From positions 1-64,000 of the forward strand of contig JADJPH010000104.1 of the NCBI GenBank assembly GCA_016713335.1: a stretch of DNA of 64,000 nucleotides, read 5' to 3'. How positions within the stretch are numbered: position 1 is the stretch's first letter; each line of letters begins with the position of its first letter. Both the position numbers and the translations under genes were made by a program. This document shows, one piece after another, positions 9,216 to 20,484 of this stretch. The notes under the pieces were generated by a model. The model saw only the letters and a program-made list of their open reading frames with translations, did not search any database and was not told the origin of the DNA. Origin of the DNA: Candidatus Fredericiella danica (GTDB taxonomy: Bacteria; Chloroflexota; Anaerolineae; Caldilineales; Caldilineaceae).

Positions 9216-9416
9216 CTAGAAACCTTCTCCTTGTACGAACGAACGCAGTATAGCTAAAACGCCAAGTTTTGTGAATTGTCTGTTACGCTTATCATATGAT
9301 GATTAGTATCACCCATTTGGGGTATCGCGCATTACTCCTTAGTTTTTTATCTTATCAGGTGCGTGTACATTGTACGTGACTCCCACCTGACCATGTCCTG
9401 ACCAGGTGTCACCAGT

Positions 9417-10943
9417 ATGCCGACCACGGCACAAATGTTGGCCGAATATCCCGATTTCCTGCTCGACGTGTTGGCCGAGCTTCGGAACGCGTTCCTGGAT
9501 GACAGTTCGCGTGAGAAGAAGATCGAATTGCTTGCTGCGCAGCTTGCCGATCCGACCAATGTCCAGATTGCCTACCAGGAGGCCGTCGATTACTGGCCCG
9601 AAGTCGAAGACGCCGTGACCGCGCTGTTGCGCGAACACGGCGAAATGACCGAAGCGCAGTTCAGCCGTCAATTTGGCGCCATCCGCCAGATGGGACCGGC
9701 TAAACTTGAACGCGAGGCGCCGTGGCTCAATCCCGAGACCATGGCCGAACTGCTGTACTACTACGGTCTGATCGGGCGCGGCTTCAAGGGCGCAGGACAG
9801 AGCGCCTATGCGATCATCTATCTCCCGAGCGATATTACTCCGTGGCTCCCTCATCCTCAAAGTCCTACTGCGACTGGCGGTCTGCCGGTCAAACCGGTTG
9901 CACCGCCCTCGGTTGCGCGCCAATTGTTGGCCGATGACAGTTTTGTGGAAGATGCAGGCACCCTCCTTGGCTTTATCCGCACTGACCGGCTGCGCCTCCT
10001 GAACGGCGCTCCGCATCCAGACGATATCGATCGCTTCGTGCAACGCCTCCGCCTGCCCTTCACCAGCGACATGCCTGAGCAGGTCATCCGGCTGGCCCTG
10101 CTGCTGCATCTCGCCAACCGGATGGGGTGGCTGAAGCGAGAAGGCGACACGGTCCAACTGACCGGCAATCGAGTCCGCGCCTTTCTCGAACAGACCCGTT
10201 CTGAGCAGCGCCGGTTGCTCTTTGATGCCTGGCGCCAATCGCCGGAATGGAACGACCTGTGCCGGACTCCGGAACTTGAGTGCGCCGACACCGGCGCCTG
10301 GCGCAACGATCCGCTGCAGACGCGCAACACCCTGCTGCGGGCAATCGGCCAACTGCAGCCGGGGCTCTGGTATACACGGGATGATGTCGTGAAGGCGGTC
10401 AAGGAGAGCGAACCGGATTTTCAGCGCCCCACCGGCAACTACGACACCTGGTACATTCGCAGTAACAATACGCAGGAATTCCTGAAAGGTTTCGAACAGT
10501 GGGATGCGGTGGAAGGCGCACTCATTCGCTTTCTCTTGCGTGGTCCACTGCACTGGTTGCGGGCGATCGATCTGGCGGAACCGGCAGCCGGCTCCAACCT
10601 GCTCTTTTCATTGAGCCGTTGGGGCGCCGGCTGGTTGGGGCATGATGTGCCCATACCGGACGAAACGCCGCATGCGACGATCACCGTGGCGGAAGATTTT
10701 ACGATTCGGGTGGCCGCGGATGTGGCGTTGGCCGACCGCTATCGCGTGGAACGTTTCGCGGAATGGCAGGCAAGCTATCCCGACTATGTGTATCGGATCA
10801 CGCAGCGTACGCTCAAGCGGGCGGCGGAGCAGGGCGTGAATATGGGGCAGGTGACGGAGTTTCTCAAGACGCGGGCGCGGCAGACGCCGGGGAGGGTGCT
10901 GGCCGCGTTGGAGCGGTTTGGGGGAGCGGAGCAGGTGAGGTAG
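9417..10943 (+). CDS. Helicase C3 / XPB N-terminal-like domain protein
   Basis: A 508-residue soluble protein without signal peptide. There is no Walker A or DEAD motif, so it is not a helicase itself. The architecture, winged-helix-like repeats (for example QLQPGLWYTRDDVVKAVKES at about 320) and a C-terminal block with the pattern DYVYRITQRTLKRAAEQGVN followed by VTEFLKTRARQTPGRVLAAL, matches what I know of helicase-associated (XPB/Ssl2 N-terminal, Helicase_C_3) proteins common in Chloroflexota and Actinobacteria. These are often next to DNA-repair helicases; none is present here. The ATG at 9417 lacks a strong ribosome binding site. The stop codon abuts a family A repeat. The family call is moderate. 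Confidence 0.55.
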   Translation: MPTTAQMLAEYPDFLLDVLAELRNAFLDDSSREKKIELLAAQLADPTNVQIAYQEAVDYWPEVEDAVTALLREHGEMTEAQFSRQFGAIRQMGPAKLEREAPWLNPETMAELLYYYGLIGRGFKGAGQSAYAIIYLPSDITPWLPHPQSPTATGGLPVKPVAPPSVARQLLADDSFVEDAGTLLGFIRTDRLRLLNGAPHPDDIDRFVQRLRLPFTSDMPEQVIRLALLLHLANRMGWLKREGDTVQLTGNRVRAFLEQTRSEQRRLLFDAWRQSPEWNDLCRTPELECADTGAWRNDPLQTRNTLLRAIGQLQPGLWYTRDDVVKAVKESEPDFQRPTGNYDTWYIRSNNTQEFLKGFEQWDAVEGALIRFLLRGPLHWLRAIDLAEPAAGSNLLFSLSRWGAGWLGHDVPIPDETPHATITVAEDFTIRVAADVALADRYRVERFAEWQASYPDYVYRITQRTLKRAAEQGVNMGQVTEFLKTRARQTPGRVLAALERFGGAEQVR

Positions 10944-11008
10944 ACAAAGAGACAAAGAGACAAAGAGACTGAGACAAGAGACAAGAGAGACGAGAGTCAG
11001 GGAGACGG
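10944..11008. repeat. Family A GAGACAAA array
   Basis: Five to eight irregular copies of GACAAAGAGACAAAGAG starting inside the TAG stop codon of the upstream gene. The following 11009-11171 may hold a short gene remnant (in one frame LDRDTRFCTDGVTVRQG ending in a TGA at 11169-11171), which I cannot assign. Confidence 0.7.
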
Positions 11009-11199
11009 TTACTCCTGACCGAAGATTGCAAGATCTCCTGGCCGCACGACGCCGTTTGCAACCCATACGCATCAAGCTCGTCTCGACCGCGACACCCGGT
11101 TCTGCACTGATGGCGTGACCGTGCGGCAAGGACGGCTGACCGTAGGCATCGAACTAAGTTTTAGACGCTGAGGCCAACCCGATTCGCGCTGCGGCCTGC

Positions 11200-11350
11200 G
11201 AAAATAGTTCTTCCTCTCCCACGCTCCGCGTCTTGGCGTCTTTGCAGGGGCTCCGCTCTTCTTCTTCCCGTGCGTCCCTGCGGGAGTTCTTCTTCTCCCT
11301 CCGCTTCGCGTCTTGGCGTCTTTGCGGGGGAGTTCCCTTTCTCTTCTCTT
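11200..11350. repeat. Family E repeat block (GCGTCTTGGCGTCTTTGC twice)
   Basis: Two copies of CGCGTCTTGGCGTCTTTGC about 86 bases apart, linked by pyrimidine-rich CTCTTCTTCTTCCC stretches, in the gene-free region 10944-11660. Further on, 11380-11408 contains GCGGCTACAAGCCGC, a small palindrome. No coding potential is apparent on either strand. Confidence 0.6.
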
Positions 11351-11563
11351 TCCGTCGTAGACCCTTCTGCGGTGCGGCCACCACATGCGGCTACAAGCCG
11401 CACCTACGGTAATTCTTCGGTCGTGTCGTGCAAAATGCCGGTGATTGTAAGGTTGGTGGCATGAGAATGGCGCTGGTGCGTATCCACGATTGTGCATTTT
11501 TGCTTGCGCAACCGATTGCTTTGGTCAAAGTGCTGCATAAAGTACCATTCATTTTGCGCGCTG

Positions 11564-11592
11564 TTGACAGCGTACAAGAGCCGCGGTAAACT
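11564..11592 (+). promoter_or_regulatory. Sigma-70-type promoter for the first peptide ABC cassette
   Basis: A perfect -35 hexamer TTGACA (11564-11569) is followed after exactly 17 bases by TAAACT (11587-11592), a good -10 match. Transcription would begin near 11599, about 60 bases before the ATG of the binding protein at 11661, which has an AAGGAGA ribosome binding site. This is the clearest promoter in the window. Confidence 0.6.
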
Positions 11593-11660
11593 TTGCCCGC
11601 CTTGGCCCATATCGATTGTGCGCCAGGCAGTCAACCCAACTACACACAAGGAGAAAACCT

Positions 11661-13446
11661 ATGCGAGACAACGGGCGATCACGGGTTCTCGGGGTTGTGG
11701 GGGCCATGGCGGCAGCATCGATGCTGTTCTCCGCCTGCGCCGCTCCCGCAGCCGCGCCCAGCGCCGCGCCGGCGGCGGGCGGAGATGCACAGGCGGCTGC
11801 CGCACCCAGCGGCGACGCCAAGACGGTGACCATTTTGTATTGGCAGGCGCCGACGATCCTGAACCCGCATCAGGCGACCGGCACCAAGGATTTTGACGCC
11901 GCGTCCATCATTGTCGAGCCGATGGCCCACTATAATCACCTCGATGAATTGGTGCCTGCCCTTGCGGCCGAGATTCCGACCGTGGATAACGGTGGCGTCG
12001 CCGCGGATGGCACGAGTGTGACCTGGAAGATCAAACCAGGCATTAAGTGGTCCGATGGCACGGACTTGACGATCGACGACATCATCTTCACGTGGCAGTA
12101 CTGCGCGGATGAGGCGACGGCCTGCGTCAACAAGGCCAGCTTTGATAACGTCGGCAACATCGAAGCGGTCGATCCGACGACCTTCAAGGTCACGTGGAAG
12201 GAACCGACCGCCAATCCGTTCCAGACCTTTGTCAGCTACACGGGCAACATCATCCAGAAGGCGCAGTTTGGCAACTGCATCGGCGCCAATGCGATCAGCG
12301 ATGCTGCCTGCCAGACCGCCAACCTGGCGCCGATCGGCACCAATGCCTACAAGCTGAAGGAGTTCAAGCCCGGCGACACCGTGGTCTACGATCGCAACGA
12401 GAATTTCCGCGATCCGTCGCTGCCCGGCTTCGACACAGTCATCGTGAAGGGTGGCGGTGACGCGCAGACCGCAGCACGCGCCGCTTGCGAGACCGGTGAA
12501 GTGGATTACTCCTGGAACCTGCAGGTGCCCAAGGCTGCGCTGGAGCCGATTCTGGCTGCCGGCAAATGCGATCCGCTCGCCGGCGGTTCCTTTGGGATCG
12601 AACGTATCGAGCTGAACTTCTCTAACCCGGATCCGGCGTTGGGTGACAAGCGCAGCGAGCCCGATCAGCCCCATCCCTTCCTGAGCGACCTGAAAGTCCG
12701 CCAGGCACTCTCGATGGCGATCGACCGCAATGCCATTGATGAACAGTTGTACGGCCCGTCGGGTACGCCCACGTGCAATATCGTAGGGGCGCCGGCGAAT
12801 CTGGTGTCGACGAACATCACGTGTGATCGTGACGTTGAAGGCGCCAAGACCCTATTGGCTGAGGCCGGCTGGACTGACTCGAACGGCGACGGCACGGTCG
12901 ACAAGGATGGGTACGAGGCCAAGTTGCTCTTCACGACCTCAATCAACCCGCTGCGCCAGGGTGAACAGGCGATCGTCAAGCAGAACCTGGAAGAGATCGG
13001 CGTGGGTGTTGAACTCAAGTCGGTCGACGCCGGCGTCTTCTTTGGCGGCGACCCGGGTAACCCCGACACGCTGAACAAGTTCTATGCCGACATGCAAATG
13101 TACACCAACAGCCCGGACAGCCCGGACCCGACCTTCTACTTCAGCGGCTGGCTGTGCGACAAGGTCAATGCTGCGGCGAATCAGGTGGCAGGGCGGCAAC
13201 GCCGGTCGCTACTGCAACCCGGAGTTTGACGCGCTGTACGACCAGTACACGAAGGAATTCGATCCGGCCAAACGCGTGGAGCTCGCCATTGCACTGAATG
13301 ACTTCCTGGTCAACGATGTGGTAGTCATTCCGCTGATCAACCGCCAGACGCCGTCCGCCAAGGCGAAGAGCCTCGAAGGCCCGAACTACAACTCCTTTGA
13401 CGGCAACATTTGGAATACGAATGTCTGGAAGCGCGGCTCCAACTAG
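11661..13446 (+). CDS. Peptide-type ABC substrate-binding lipoprotein (family 5, one frameshift)
   Basis: About 594 residues after joining two frames near 13185. The signal peptide ends with LFSAC, a lipobox. An Ala/Pro-rich linker is followed by a typical SBP_bac_5 domain: TILYWQAPTILNPHQATG, LVPALAAEIP, WKIKPGIKWSDGTDLTIDDI, and later LKVRQALSMAIDRNAI. The C-terminal portion is in the next frame (GRYCNPEFDALYDQYTKEF to the stop at 13446). The shift is explained by one extra G in CAGGTGGCAG, since CAGTGGCAG restores NQWQGGN. It captures oligopeptides or a similar cationic ligand and feeds the two permeases downstream. No ATPase genes (OppD/OppF type) are present in the window. The start is fixed by AAGGAGAAAACCT before 11661. 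Confidence 0.9.
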
Positions 13447-13586
13447 TTTTCTGATATCCCAGCTACGGCATAGCGACCGGTTGGTTTCTGTGCCGTAGCT
13501 GGACGGTTGAACGTGGAGGCCGGGTGAGGTGCGGTTGGCCTTACCCGGCAATTCCGTACTTGTGACCTTGCAACTGGGAGCGGACT

Positions 13587-14542
13587 ATGGGGCAATATGT
13601 ATTGCGTAGAGTCCTGATTGCGATTCCAACACTCATCGGCATCAGCTTCATCATTTTTGCAGTTTTGGCCCTTGCCCCAGGCGATCCCCTTGCGCAGTTT
13701 GCCTTAAATCCTGCGATCCCCGAATCGACGCGGCAATTGATTCGGCACCAACTGGGTCTGGATCAGCCGTGGTTTGTGCGTTATTTTCTGTGGCTGAGCC
13801 AGATGTTGCAGGAAACCTCGGCATCTCATTTGCCACCAAGGCGCCGGTTGCGGACCTGATCATGCAGCGGCTGCCCCAAACCGTGAAGGTCGTCGGCAGT
13901 GCGTACGTGATTGCGATCATCATTGCGTTGCCAATCGGCGTTCTCTCTGCGGTAAAGCAGTATTCCCTTTTTGACCAGACGGCGACGTTCGCCTCCTTTG
14001 TCGGCTTTTCGCTCCCTTCATTCTTTACAGGGCTCGTCTTGATCCTGGTCTTTGCGGTGGGGCTGGGCTGGTTCCCAATCGTCTACAACTCCACGTTGGA
14101 GGTCACAAATTTCCAGACGTTTCTGGAACAGGTGAAACAGATGGTGTTGCCGGTGACAGTCCTCGTGGTGCAACAAACAGGGGCGCTGACGCGTTTTATG
14201 CGCTCGTCGATGTTGGACAATATCCCTCAAGAGTATGTGCGCACGGCACGCTCGAAGGGGTTGGCCGAGAAGACTGTCATCACCCGGCATGTCGTGCGCA
14301 ATAGCCTGATCCCCGTGATTACCTTGATTGCGCTGGGCATTCCTGCCATCTTTGGCGGCGCCATCGTGACGGAGAATCTATTTCGAGTCAATGGGATTGG
14401 GCAGTTGCTCATCACCTCGATTCAAAATTCGGACACGCCGGTGGTGATGGCGGTGAGCTTCACCTTTGCAGCCCTGACGGTAGCGTTTAATCTGGTCGCC
14501 GATGTGTTGTACGGCGTGATGGATCCGCGTGTGCGGTACTAA
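13587..14542 (+). CDS. Peptide ABC permease, DppB/OppB type (one frameshift)
   Basis: Inner-membrane permease of about 318 residues. It starts MGQYVLRRVLIAIPTLIG, the usual DppB opening, with APGDPLAQF and GLDQPWFVRYFLW. The frame changes near 13812; one G missing from the run in LQGNLGISFAT restores it. The rest is clean: six membrane helices and the EAA-type loop EYVRTARSKGLAEKTVITRH at about residue 212, ending in VMDPRVRY. It forms the channel with the downstream DppC-like protein. A GGGAGC element precedes the ATG. Confidence 0.9.
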
Positions 14543-14576
14543 CCCGGCGAAGCGAGATTCCGCTAGCGAGGTCATA

Positions 14577-15525
14577 TGAGCGAAGCCACCCTATCAACGG
14601 CGACACCTGCACAGATGAGGGCCATGAACACCAAGATGGCGCCCCCCGGACATTGTGGGGGGACGCCTGGCGCCGCCTACGCCGGCATCCACTTGCGATT
14701 GCCAGCGTCTTCATCCTGACCTCGCTGGTCATCATTTGTTTTGTAGTGCCATTCTTCTACCGGACCGACCCGGACGCACTCGACTTTGCCTACACGCTGT
14801 CGCCCCCCGGCACGCCCACCCATCTTGCCGGCACCGACGAACTTGGCCGCGATCTGTTGGCGCGCGTGATCTATGGTGGTCGCATTTCGCTTTCGGTCGG
14901 CTTTGCGGCCATGCTCATCGCCGTTGGACTGGGCACGGTGGTGGGGGCGTTGGCCGGTTACTTTGGCGGCAAGACCGACCAGATTTCCATGCGGATCACG
15001 GACCTGTTCTTGTCGCTGCCCGTGTTGCCGGTGCTGCTGCTCACCGTCTATTTGTTCCGCGAGCCGGTCACGAAAGTACTGGGTCAGGAGGTTGGCATCT
15101 TTGTCATCGTCGTCGTCATGATTGGCGCCCTGGCGTGGATGTCCACTGCGCGCATCGTGCGGGCTACGTTCTTGTCGCTCAAGCGCAAGGAATTCGTTGA
15201 GGCGGCGACGAATATTGGGGTGACACAGCGCTCTATCATGTTCCGCCATATTCTGCCGAATGCGCTCAGCCCGATTATCGTGGCCGCGACGCTGGAGATT
15301 GGCGCCGCCATCATTACGGAATCGACACTCTCGTTTCTAGGTGTCGGCTTTCCGCCGGACACTCCTACCTGGGGGCGGTTGGTGACCGATGGCAGCCAAT
15401 ACTTCCAGACGGCGCCCTGGCTGGCGCTGACGCCGGCTGCGCTGATTTTTATCACGGTGCTGAGCATCAATTTCCTGGGCGACGGGCTGCGCGATGCGCT
15501 GGATCCGCGGCAGCGCCAGCGCTAA
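14577..15525 (+). CDS. Peptide ABC permease, DppC/OppC type (one frameshift)
   Basis: About 316 residues. The N-terminus MSEATLSTATPAQMRAMNTK starts at the ATG at 14577 and breaks in a C6 run at about 14641-14647; adding one C gives PPRTLWGDAWRRLRRHPLAI and continues in the long downstream frame. The OppC_N-type first helix, the AGTDELGRDLLARVIYGGRI periplasmic block and the EAA loop KEFVEAATNIGVTQRSIMF are all present, and it ends GLRDALDPRQRQR. It completes the binding protein-B-C cassette. A start at 14653 would lose the cytoplasmic tail. Confidence 0.88.
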
Positions 15526-15623
15526 CGGCATCTACTTCGATCATCTGATTTGTGTGAAGAGTATTCATCATTCTCGACTCCCGGCGGCGTAAGCTGCCGG
15601 GAATTTGTATCGTGGAGCCAACC

Positions 15624-16442
15624 ATGACCAAGCAAAGCTGGCGATATGACCATCTGACATGGCCAGAGATGAAGGCAGCGATTGCGCGTGACCCGCAGCC
15701 AGTCGTGGCGATCCCGATTGGCGCCGTCGAAGATCACGGCCCGCACATGTCGATCTCGACCGACAATGACATTCTGGAGGGTGTGCTGGCGGAGTGTGGG
15801 CGCCGCGCCGAGGGCGACCTGCTCGTCTTGCCCGTTATCCCGTTTGGCTTGGATGAACATCACATGGATTTCCCCGGCACGATCGCCATCGATATCCAGA
15901 CGACATTGGCGTATCTGTCGCAGGTGGCGATCTCGGTGGCGCGTCACGGGTTCAAACACATCTTTATCGTGAATGGCCACGGGTCGAACGCGTCGATCTG
16001 TGATCTGGCGGCGCGTGAGTGCGTGTTGAAGACCGGGTCCATTTGTGCGACCACGACGGTCAATGCCGCGGTCAGCCCGGCGTTGGTGGCGGACGTGTTG
16101 GATGCGGAACGGCAGGGCGGGTGGGGTTCGGTCGGACATGCCTGCGAATACGAGACGGCGATGATGCTGTATCTGCATCCGGAGCGTGTCGAGATGGAGA
16201 AAGCGTACCGCGACATTGGGCAGTTGAAGCTGAAGTACTTTAACTGGGACTATCCGGAGCCGTCGGCGTACAGTTGGCAGGATTGGTGGAGCGCTTTCTC
16301 CAAAGAGGGCATCTGCGGTGATGCCGGCGTTGCCACGCGTGAGTTCGGGGAGCGCATGTTTGAAGTGACGGTCGAGCGTTTTGTCGAGATGGTGAGGGAG
16401 TTTCAGCGGATACCGGTGGCAACGCGGGTGGATCATCATTAG
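15624..16442 (+). CDS. Creatininase (creatinine amidohydrolase) family protein
   Basis: A 272-residue metal-dependent amidohydrolase of the creatininase/MftE family. Metal-site motifs are visible: GAVEDHGPHMSISTDNDI (Glu and His ligands, about residues 30-47), LDEHHMDFPGTI (about 75), VNGHGSN (about 117) and GHACEYETAMM (about 170). Members hydrolyse cyclic or small amides, or process peptides. The ATG at 15624 has GGAG seven bases upstream; a GTG at 15612 is possible. It follows the first peptide importer directly on the same strand, so its substrate may be something that importer brings in (inference). The gene ends just before the anomalous G-rich block. Confidence 0.88.
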   Translation: MTKQSWRYDHLTWPEMKAAIARDPQPVVAIPIGAVEDHGPHMSISTDNDILEGVLAECGRRAEGDLLVLPVIPFGLDEHHMDFPGTIAIDIQTTLAYLSQVAISVARHGFKHIFIVNGHGSNASICDLAARECVLKTGSICATTTVNAAVSPALVADVLDAERQGGWGSVGHACEYETAMMLYLHPERVEMEKAYRDIGQLKLKYFNWDYPEPSAYSWQDWWSAFSKEGICGDAGVATREFGERMFEVTVERFVEMVREFQRIPVATRVDHH

Positions 16443-16482
16443 AGTTTGCGTATCAGCAGGTGCAGTGGGAACCCGAGAGCGA

Positions 16483-17290
<808 letters not shown>

Positions 17291-17292
<2 letters not shown>

Positions 17293-17460
17293 TTACGAAT
17301 TACGAATTACGTGGCAGGCGCCATGGGACATACGTTGCGCAACAGTGGGCATCGTGACACCCATGAAGAGACACGCAACACGCCGTGACGAGACACGCAA
17401 CACGCCATACGAAACACGTCATACGAAATACGAATTTGCTACTTCTGTCGCAGTCGTTTA
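17291..17460. repeat. Family B cluster (ACGAAATACG / ACACGCAACACG)
   Basis: Repeated ACGAATTACG, then GAGACACGCAACACGCC twice and CATACGAAACACGTCATACG, in the leader of the second peptide-type cassette. Related clusters occur at 3790, 30118, 40849, 42105 and 48672. The rest of the stretch to 17567 contains only the ribosome binding site GAAAGGAG for the next gene. Confidence 0.6.
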
Positions 17461-17567
17461 TAAAGAGGGACGAAAGGCGATTTGACGTCTCTCAACGATT
17501 CCTTTTCCTTGCGTTTCTATCTATTCACTACGCCCCAATTCATTTACCTTGAAAGGAGTGCTCTCGT

Positions 17568-19283
17568 ATGCGCAAGCTATCGCTCTTGGTGAGCGTGGCA
17601 GTGGTGCTGTCGATGATCCTCACAGCCTGCGCCGCACCGACTGGGACCACGGCGCCGACCGCAGCCGAACCGGCGGCAACTGAAGCTGCTGCTGAGGCCG
17701 CGGCTCCGGCCGGTCCGTTTGAACCGATGGCCGTATCTGCACCAGACTGTGAGTATGGCGGTATCTTCAAGACGATCGAGTCTGTGGATGAGAAGACCGT
17801 CAAGTTCACGCTGTGCGTGCCCGATCCGGCCTTCCCGTCGAAGGCCGCGTTCTCGTCCTTCGCCATCAACGACGCCGACTATCTGGCGGCGACGGGTGGC
17901 GGTGGCGAACTGGTCGAGAATCCCATGGGGACCGGTCCGTACCGGATGGTTGAGTGGCGCCGCGGCGACCAGATCATCATGGAGAAGAACCCTGACTACT
18001 GGGGTGATCCGGCGATTGCCCAGAATCTGATCTTCCGCTGGAGCCCGGAAAGCGCCCAGCGCCTGGTCGAACTGCAGGCAGGCACGGTGGATGGGATCGA
18101 CAATCCCGGTCCGGATGATTTCGAGACGATTTCGAGCGATGCGAATCTGCAATTGGCGCAGCGCAACGGTACAAACATCTTCTATCTGGGCATGAACAAC
18201 AAGTTCCCACCGTTTGACAATGAGCAGGTCCGCCAGGCATTCGCCATGGGCATCGACCGCAAGCGCATTGTCGACAACTTCTATCCGCCAGGTTCGAGTG
18301 TGGCGACGCAATTCATGCCGCCCGCGATCTTTGGTTACAGCGAAGGCCAGGACTGGTACGAGTACAACCCAGAAGAGGCCAAGAAACTGCTGACCGAAGC
18401 CGGCGTTTACGATGCGGATGGCCGCTTCAAGACGACCATCACCTACCGTGACGTCGTACGCGGCTACCTGCCCAACCCGGGTGTGGTCGCCCAGGACATC
18501 CAGGCCCAATTGGCTGACATCGGCGTTGACGCTGAGATCGTCGTCATGGAATCTGGTTCGTTCCTAGATGCAGCCGACCGCGGCGAGATCGACGGCATCC
18601 ACATGTTGGGTTGGGGCGCGGACTACCCCGATGCTACGAACTTCCTCGACTTCCACTTTGGTGAGGGTTCATCGGATCAGTTTGGCGCCGGCTTCCCGGA
18701 TATCTGGGAACAACTGAAGGAAGGCGCCACGAAGGCTAAGGCCGAGGATCGCCAGCCGTTCTATGACACGGCGAACGAACTGATCAAGCAGCACGTCCCG
18801 ATGATTCCGGTTGCGCATGGTGGCAACGGTGCGGCCTTCCTGGCTGACGTCGAAGGCGCGTATGCCTCGGACATTGGCGCCGAGCAGTTTGCGATCATGA
18901 ATCCCGGCGGCCGCGACACCATTGTGTGGATGCAGAACGGCGAACCCCCAGGACTCTACTGCGCCGACGAGAGTGATGGCGAAGCCCTGCGCGCGTGTGA
19001 GCAGATGCTTGAGTCGCTGCTGGCCTATGAGCCTGGCACCGGCAAGGTAGTGCCTTCATTGGCGACAGAGTGGAACGCCAACGACGATCTGACCGAGTGG
19101 ACTTTCACGCTGCGCGATGGCGTCAAGTTCCACAACGGCGCGACGCTGGATGCAAACGACGTTGTGCAGTCATACGTCGTCCAGTGGGACGCTGCGAATC
19201 CGCTGCATGTGGGTCGAGACGGTAGCTTCACGTACTTCCCGGGTCTGTTCGGGCAGTTCCTGAATGCGCCTCCGGCCGAATAA
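17568..19283 (+). CDS. Circularly permuted family 5 ABC substrate-binding lipoprotein
   Basis: A 571-residue intact lipoprotein (lipobox LTAC, Cys about 20) with an AAGGAG ribosome binding site. The order of the SBP_bac_5 fold is rotated. After a short Ala-rich linker it begins at about residue 60 with VDEKTVKFTLCVPDPAF, which in ordinary family members lies 150 residues in. It then runs through MGTGPYRMVEWRRGD, VRQAFAMGIDRKRI and the normal C-terminal lobe. From about residue 450 it continues with DTIVWMQNGEPPGLYC, EPGTGKVVPSLATEW and WTFTLRDGVKFHNGATLDAN, which is normally the N-terminal segment, and stops after TYFPGLFGQF. Joining its end to its beginning would regenerate the standard order exactly. 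Ligand unknown; it feeds the two permeases downstream. Confidence 0.9.
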   Translation: MRKLSLLVSVAVVLSMILTACAAPTGTTAPTAAEPAATEAAAEAAAPAGPFEPMAVSAPDCEYGGIFKTIESVDEKTVKFTLCVPDPAFPSKAAFSSFAINDADYLAATGGGGELVENPMGTGPYRMVEWRRGDQIIMEKNPDYWGDPAIAQNLIFRWSPESAQRLVELQAGTVDGIDNPGPDDFETISSDANLQLAQRNGTNIFYLGMNNKFPPFDNEQVRQAFAMGIDRKRIVDNFYPPGSSVATQFMPPAIFGYSEGQDWYEYNPEEAKKLLTEAGVYDADGRFKTTITYRDVVRGYLPNPGVVAQDIQAQLADIGVDAEIVVMESGSFLDAADRGEIDGIHMLGWGADYPDATNFLDFHFGEGSSDQFGAGFPDIWEQLKEGATKAKAEDRQPFYDTANELIKQHVPMIPVAHGGNGAAFLADVEGAYASDIGAEQFAIMNPGGRDTIVWMQNGEPPGLYCADESDGEALRACEQMLESLLAYEPGTGKVVPSLATEWNANDDLTEWTFTLRDGVKFHNGATLDANDVVQSYVVQWDAANPLHVGRDGSFTYFPGLFGQFLNAPPAE

Positions 19284-19391
19284 GCTAGCCGCATAAGGTG
19301 AGGTAGCCGGGTAGTCTCAAAGTGTGCAGGTGTCTTTCACTTTGAGATTGTCCGGCTATCCACCAGTCTTTGATTTGCTACGGGATCGACT

Positions 19392-20466
19392 GTGCTTCAA
19401 TACATTCTCCGGCGGATCGTGCTCGCCATCCCAGTCATCATTGGCATTCTTTTTCTTACCTTTTTGCTCAACCGGCTGATCCCGGGTGACCCATGCCGGG
19501 CGATGTTGGGCGAGAAGGCGACCGATCAGATCTGCGACGCGTTTTTTGTCCGTTATGGATTGGACAAACCAATTCCGGTGCAGTTTGTCTACTATTTTGG
19601 GCGCGTGCTTGGCGGCGACCTCGGCGTCTCGATGCGTTTTGGCCGTCCGGTCACCGAAATGCTGATGGAGCGCCTGCCGGTCACGATTGAGCTTGCGCTG
19701 TCGGCGCTTTTTTCGCCACGTTTTTGGGATGATCCTCGGGATCACCGCTGCCTACTGGCAGAATTCACCCATCGATATCTTGACGATGATGCTGGCCAAT
19801 TTGGGGGTCTCGATCCCCATCTTTGTATTGGGCCTGATGGCAGCGTATCTATTTGCCGTGGTGCTCAAGGACACGCCGGTGGCCTTGCCTCCCTCTGGAC
19901 GGCTGCAGGCGGGTATGCGGGTGCCAAACATCGCTGAAGTATGGGGCATGGAGGGGCTTGGCGGACCGCCGCGCACCGTGCTTGACTTCCTCTCCTCCAT
20001 GTATCTCATCAACGGCCTGTTGACCCTGAATATGGAATTGGCGAAGGACGCCGCGCGCCATATGATCTTGCCGATGGTGGTGTTGGCAACGGTGCCGATG
20101 TCTGTGATCGCCCGCATGACCCGTTCCAGCCTGCTGGAAGTCATGAACCTTGACTACATGCGCACGGCGCGGGCCAAGGGCCTCAACGAGCGGACAGTAG
20201 TCTTCCGCCACGCACTGCGCAATTCGCTGTTACCGGTTATCACCGTCGTCGGGTTGTCGTTGGGCGGTCTGTTAAGCGGGGCGGTGCTCACGGAGACGAT
20301 TTTCGGCTTGACCGGTGTCGGCAAGACCCTGTTTGAGGCGATCTCATCGCGTGACTATGCCGTGATTCAGGGGTTCACCCTGGTGATCGCCTTCACGTAC
20401 GTGCTTGTCAATCTGCTGGTTGACATTTCCTATGGGTTCCTTGACCCACGTATTCGTTTGCGTTAG
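19392..20466 (+). CDS. Peptide ABC permease, DppB type (one frameshift)
   Basis: About 358 residues, longer than usual. The GTG at 19392 gives VLQYILRRIVLAIPVIIGIL; the first part ends near 19711 and the rest continues in another frame from FFATFLGMILGITAAYW. An insert of about 60 residues (VALPPSGRLQAGMRVPNIAE and following) sits between helices, as in a subset of DppB proteins. The EAA loop DYMRTARAKGLNERTVVF and the end YGFLDPRIRLR are intact. The frameshift falls in a T-run (CTTTTTTCG). It partners the DppC-like gene 19 bases downstream. Confidence 0.88.
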
Positions 20467-20484
20467 TGAGTTTCGATTCCTGCC

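Noticed and set aside
9339..10553. 404-residue minus-strand ORF
   Set aside because: Shadow of the helicase-C3-like gene in GC-rich DNA; codon pattern and domain signals favour the plus strand.
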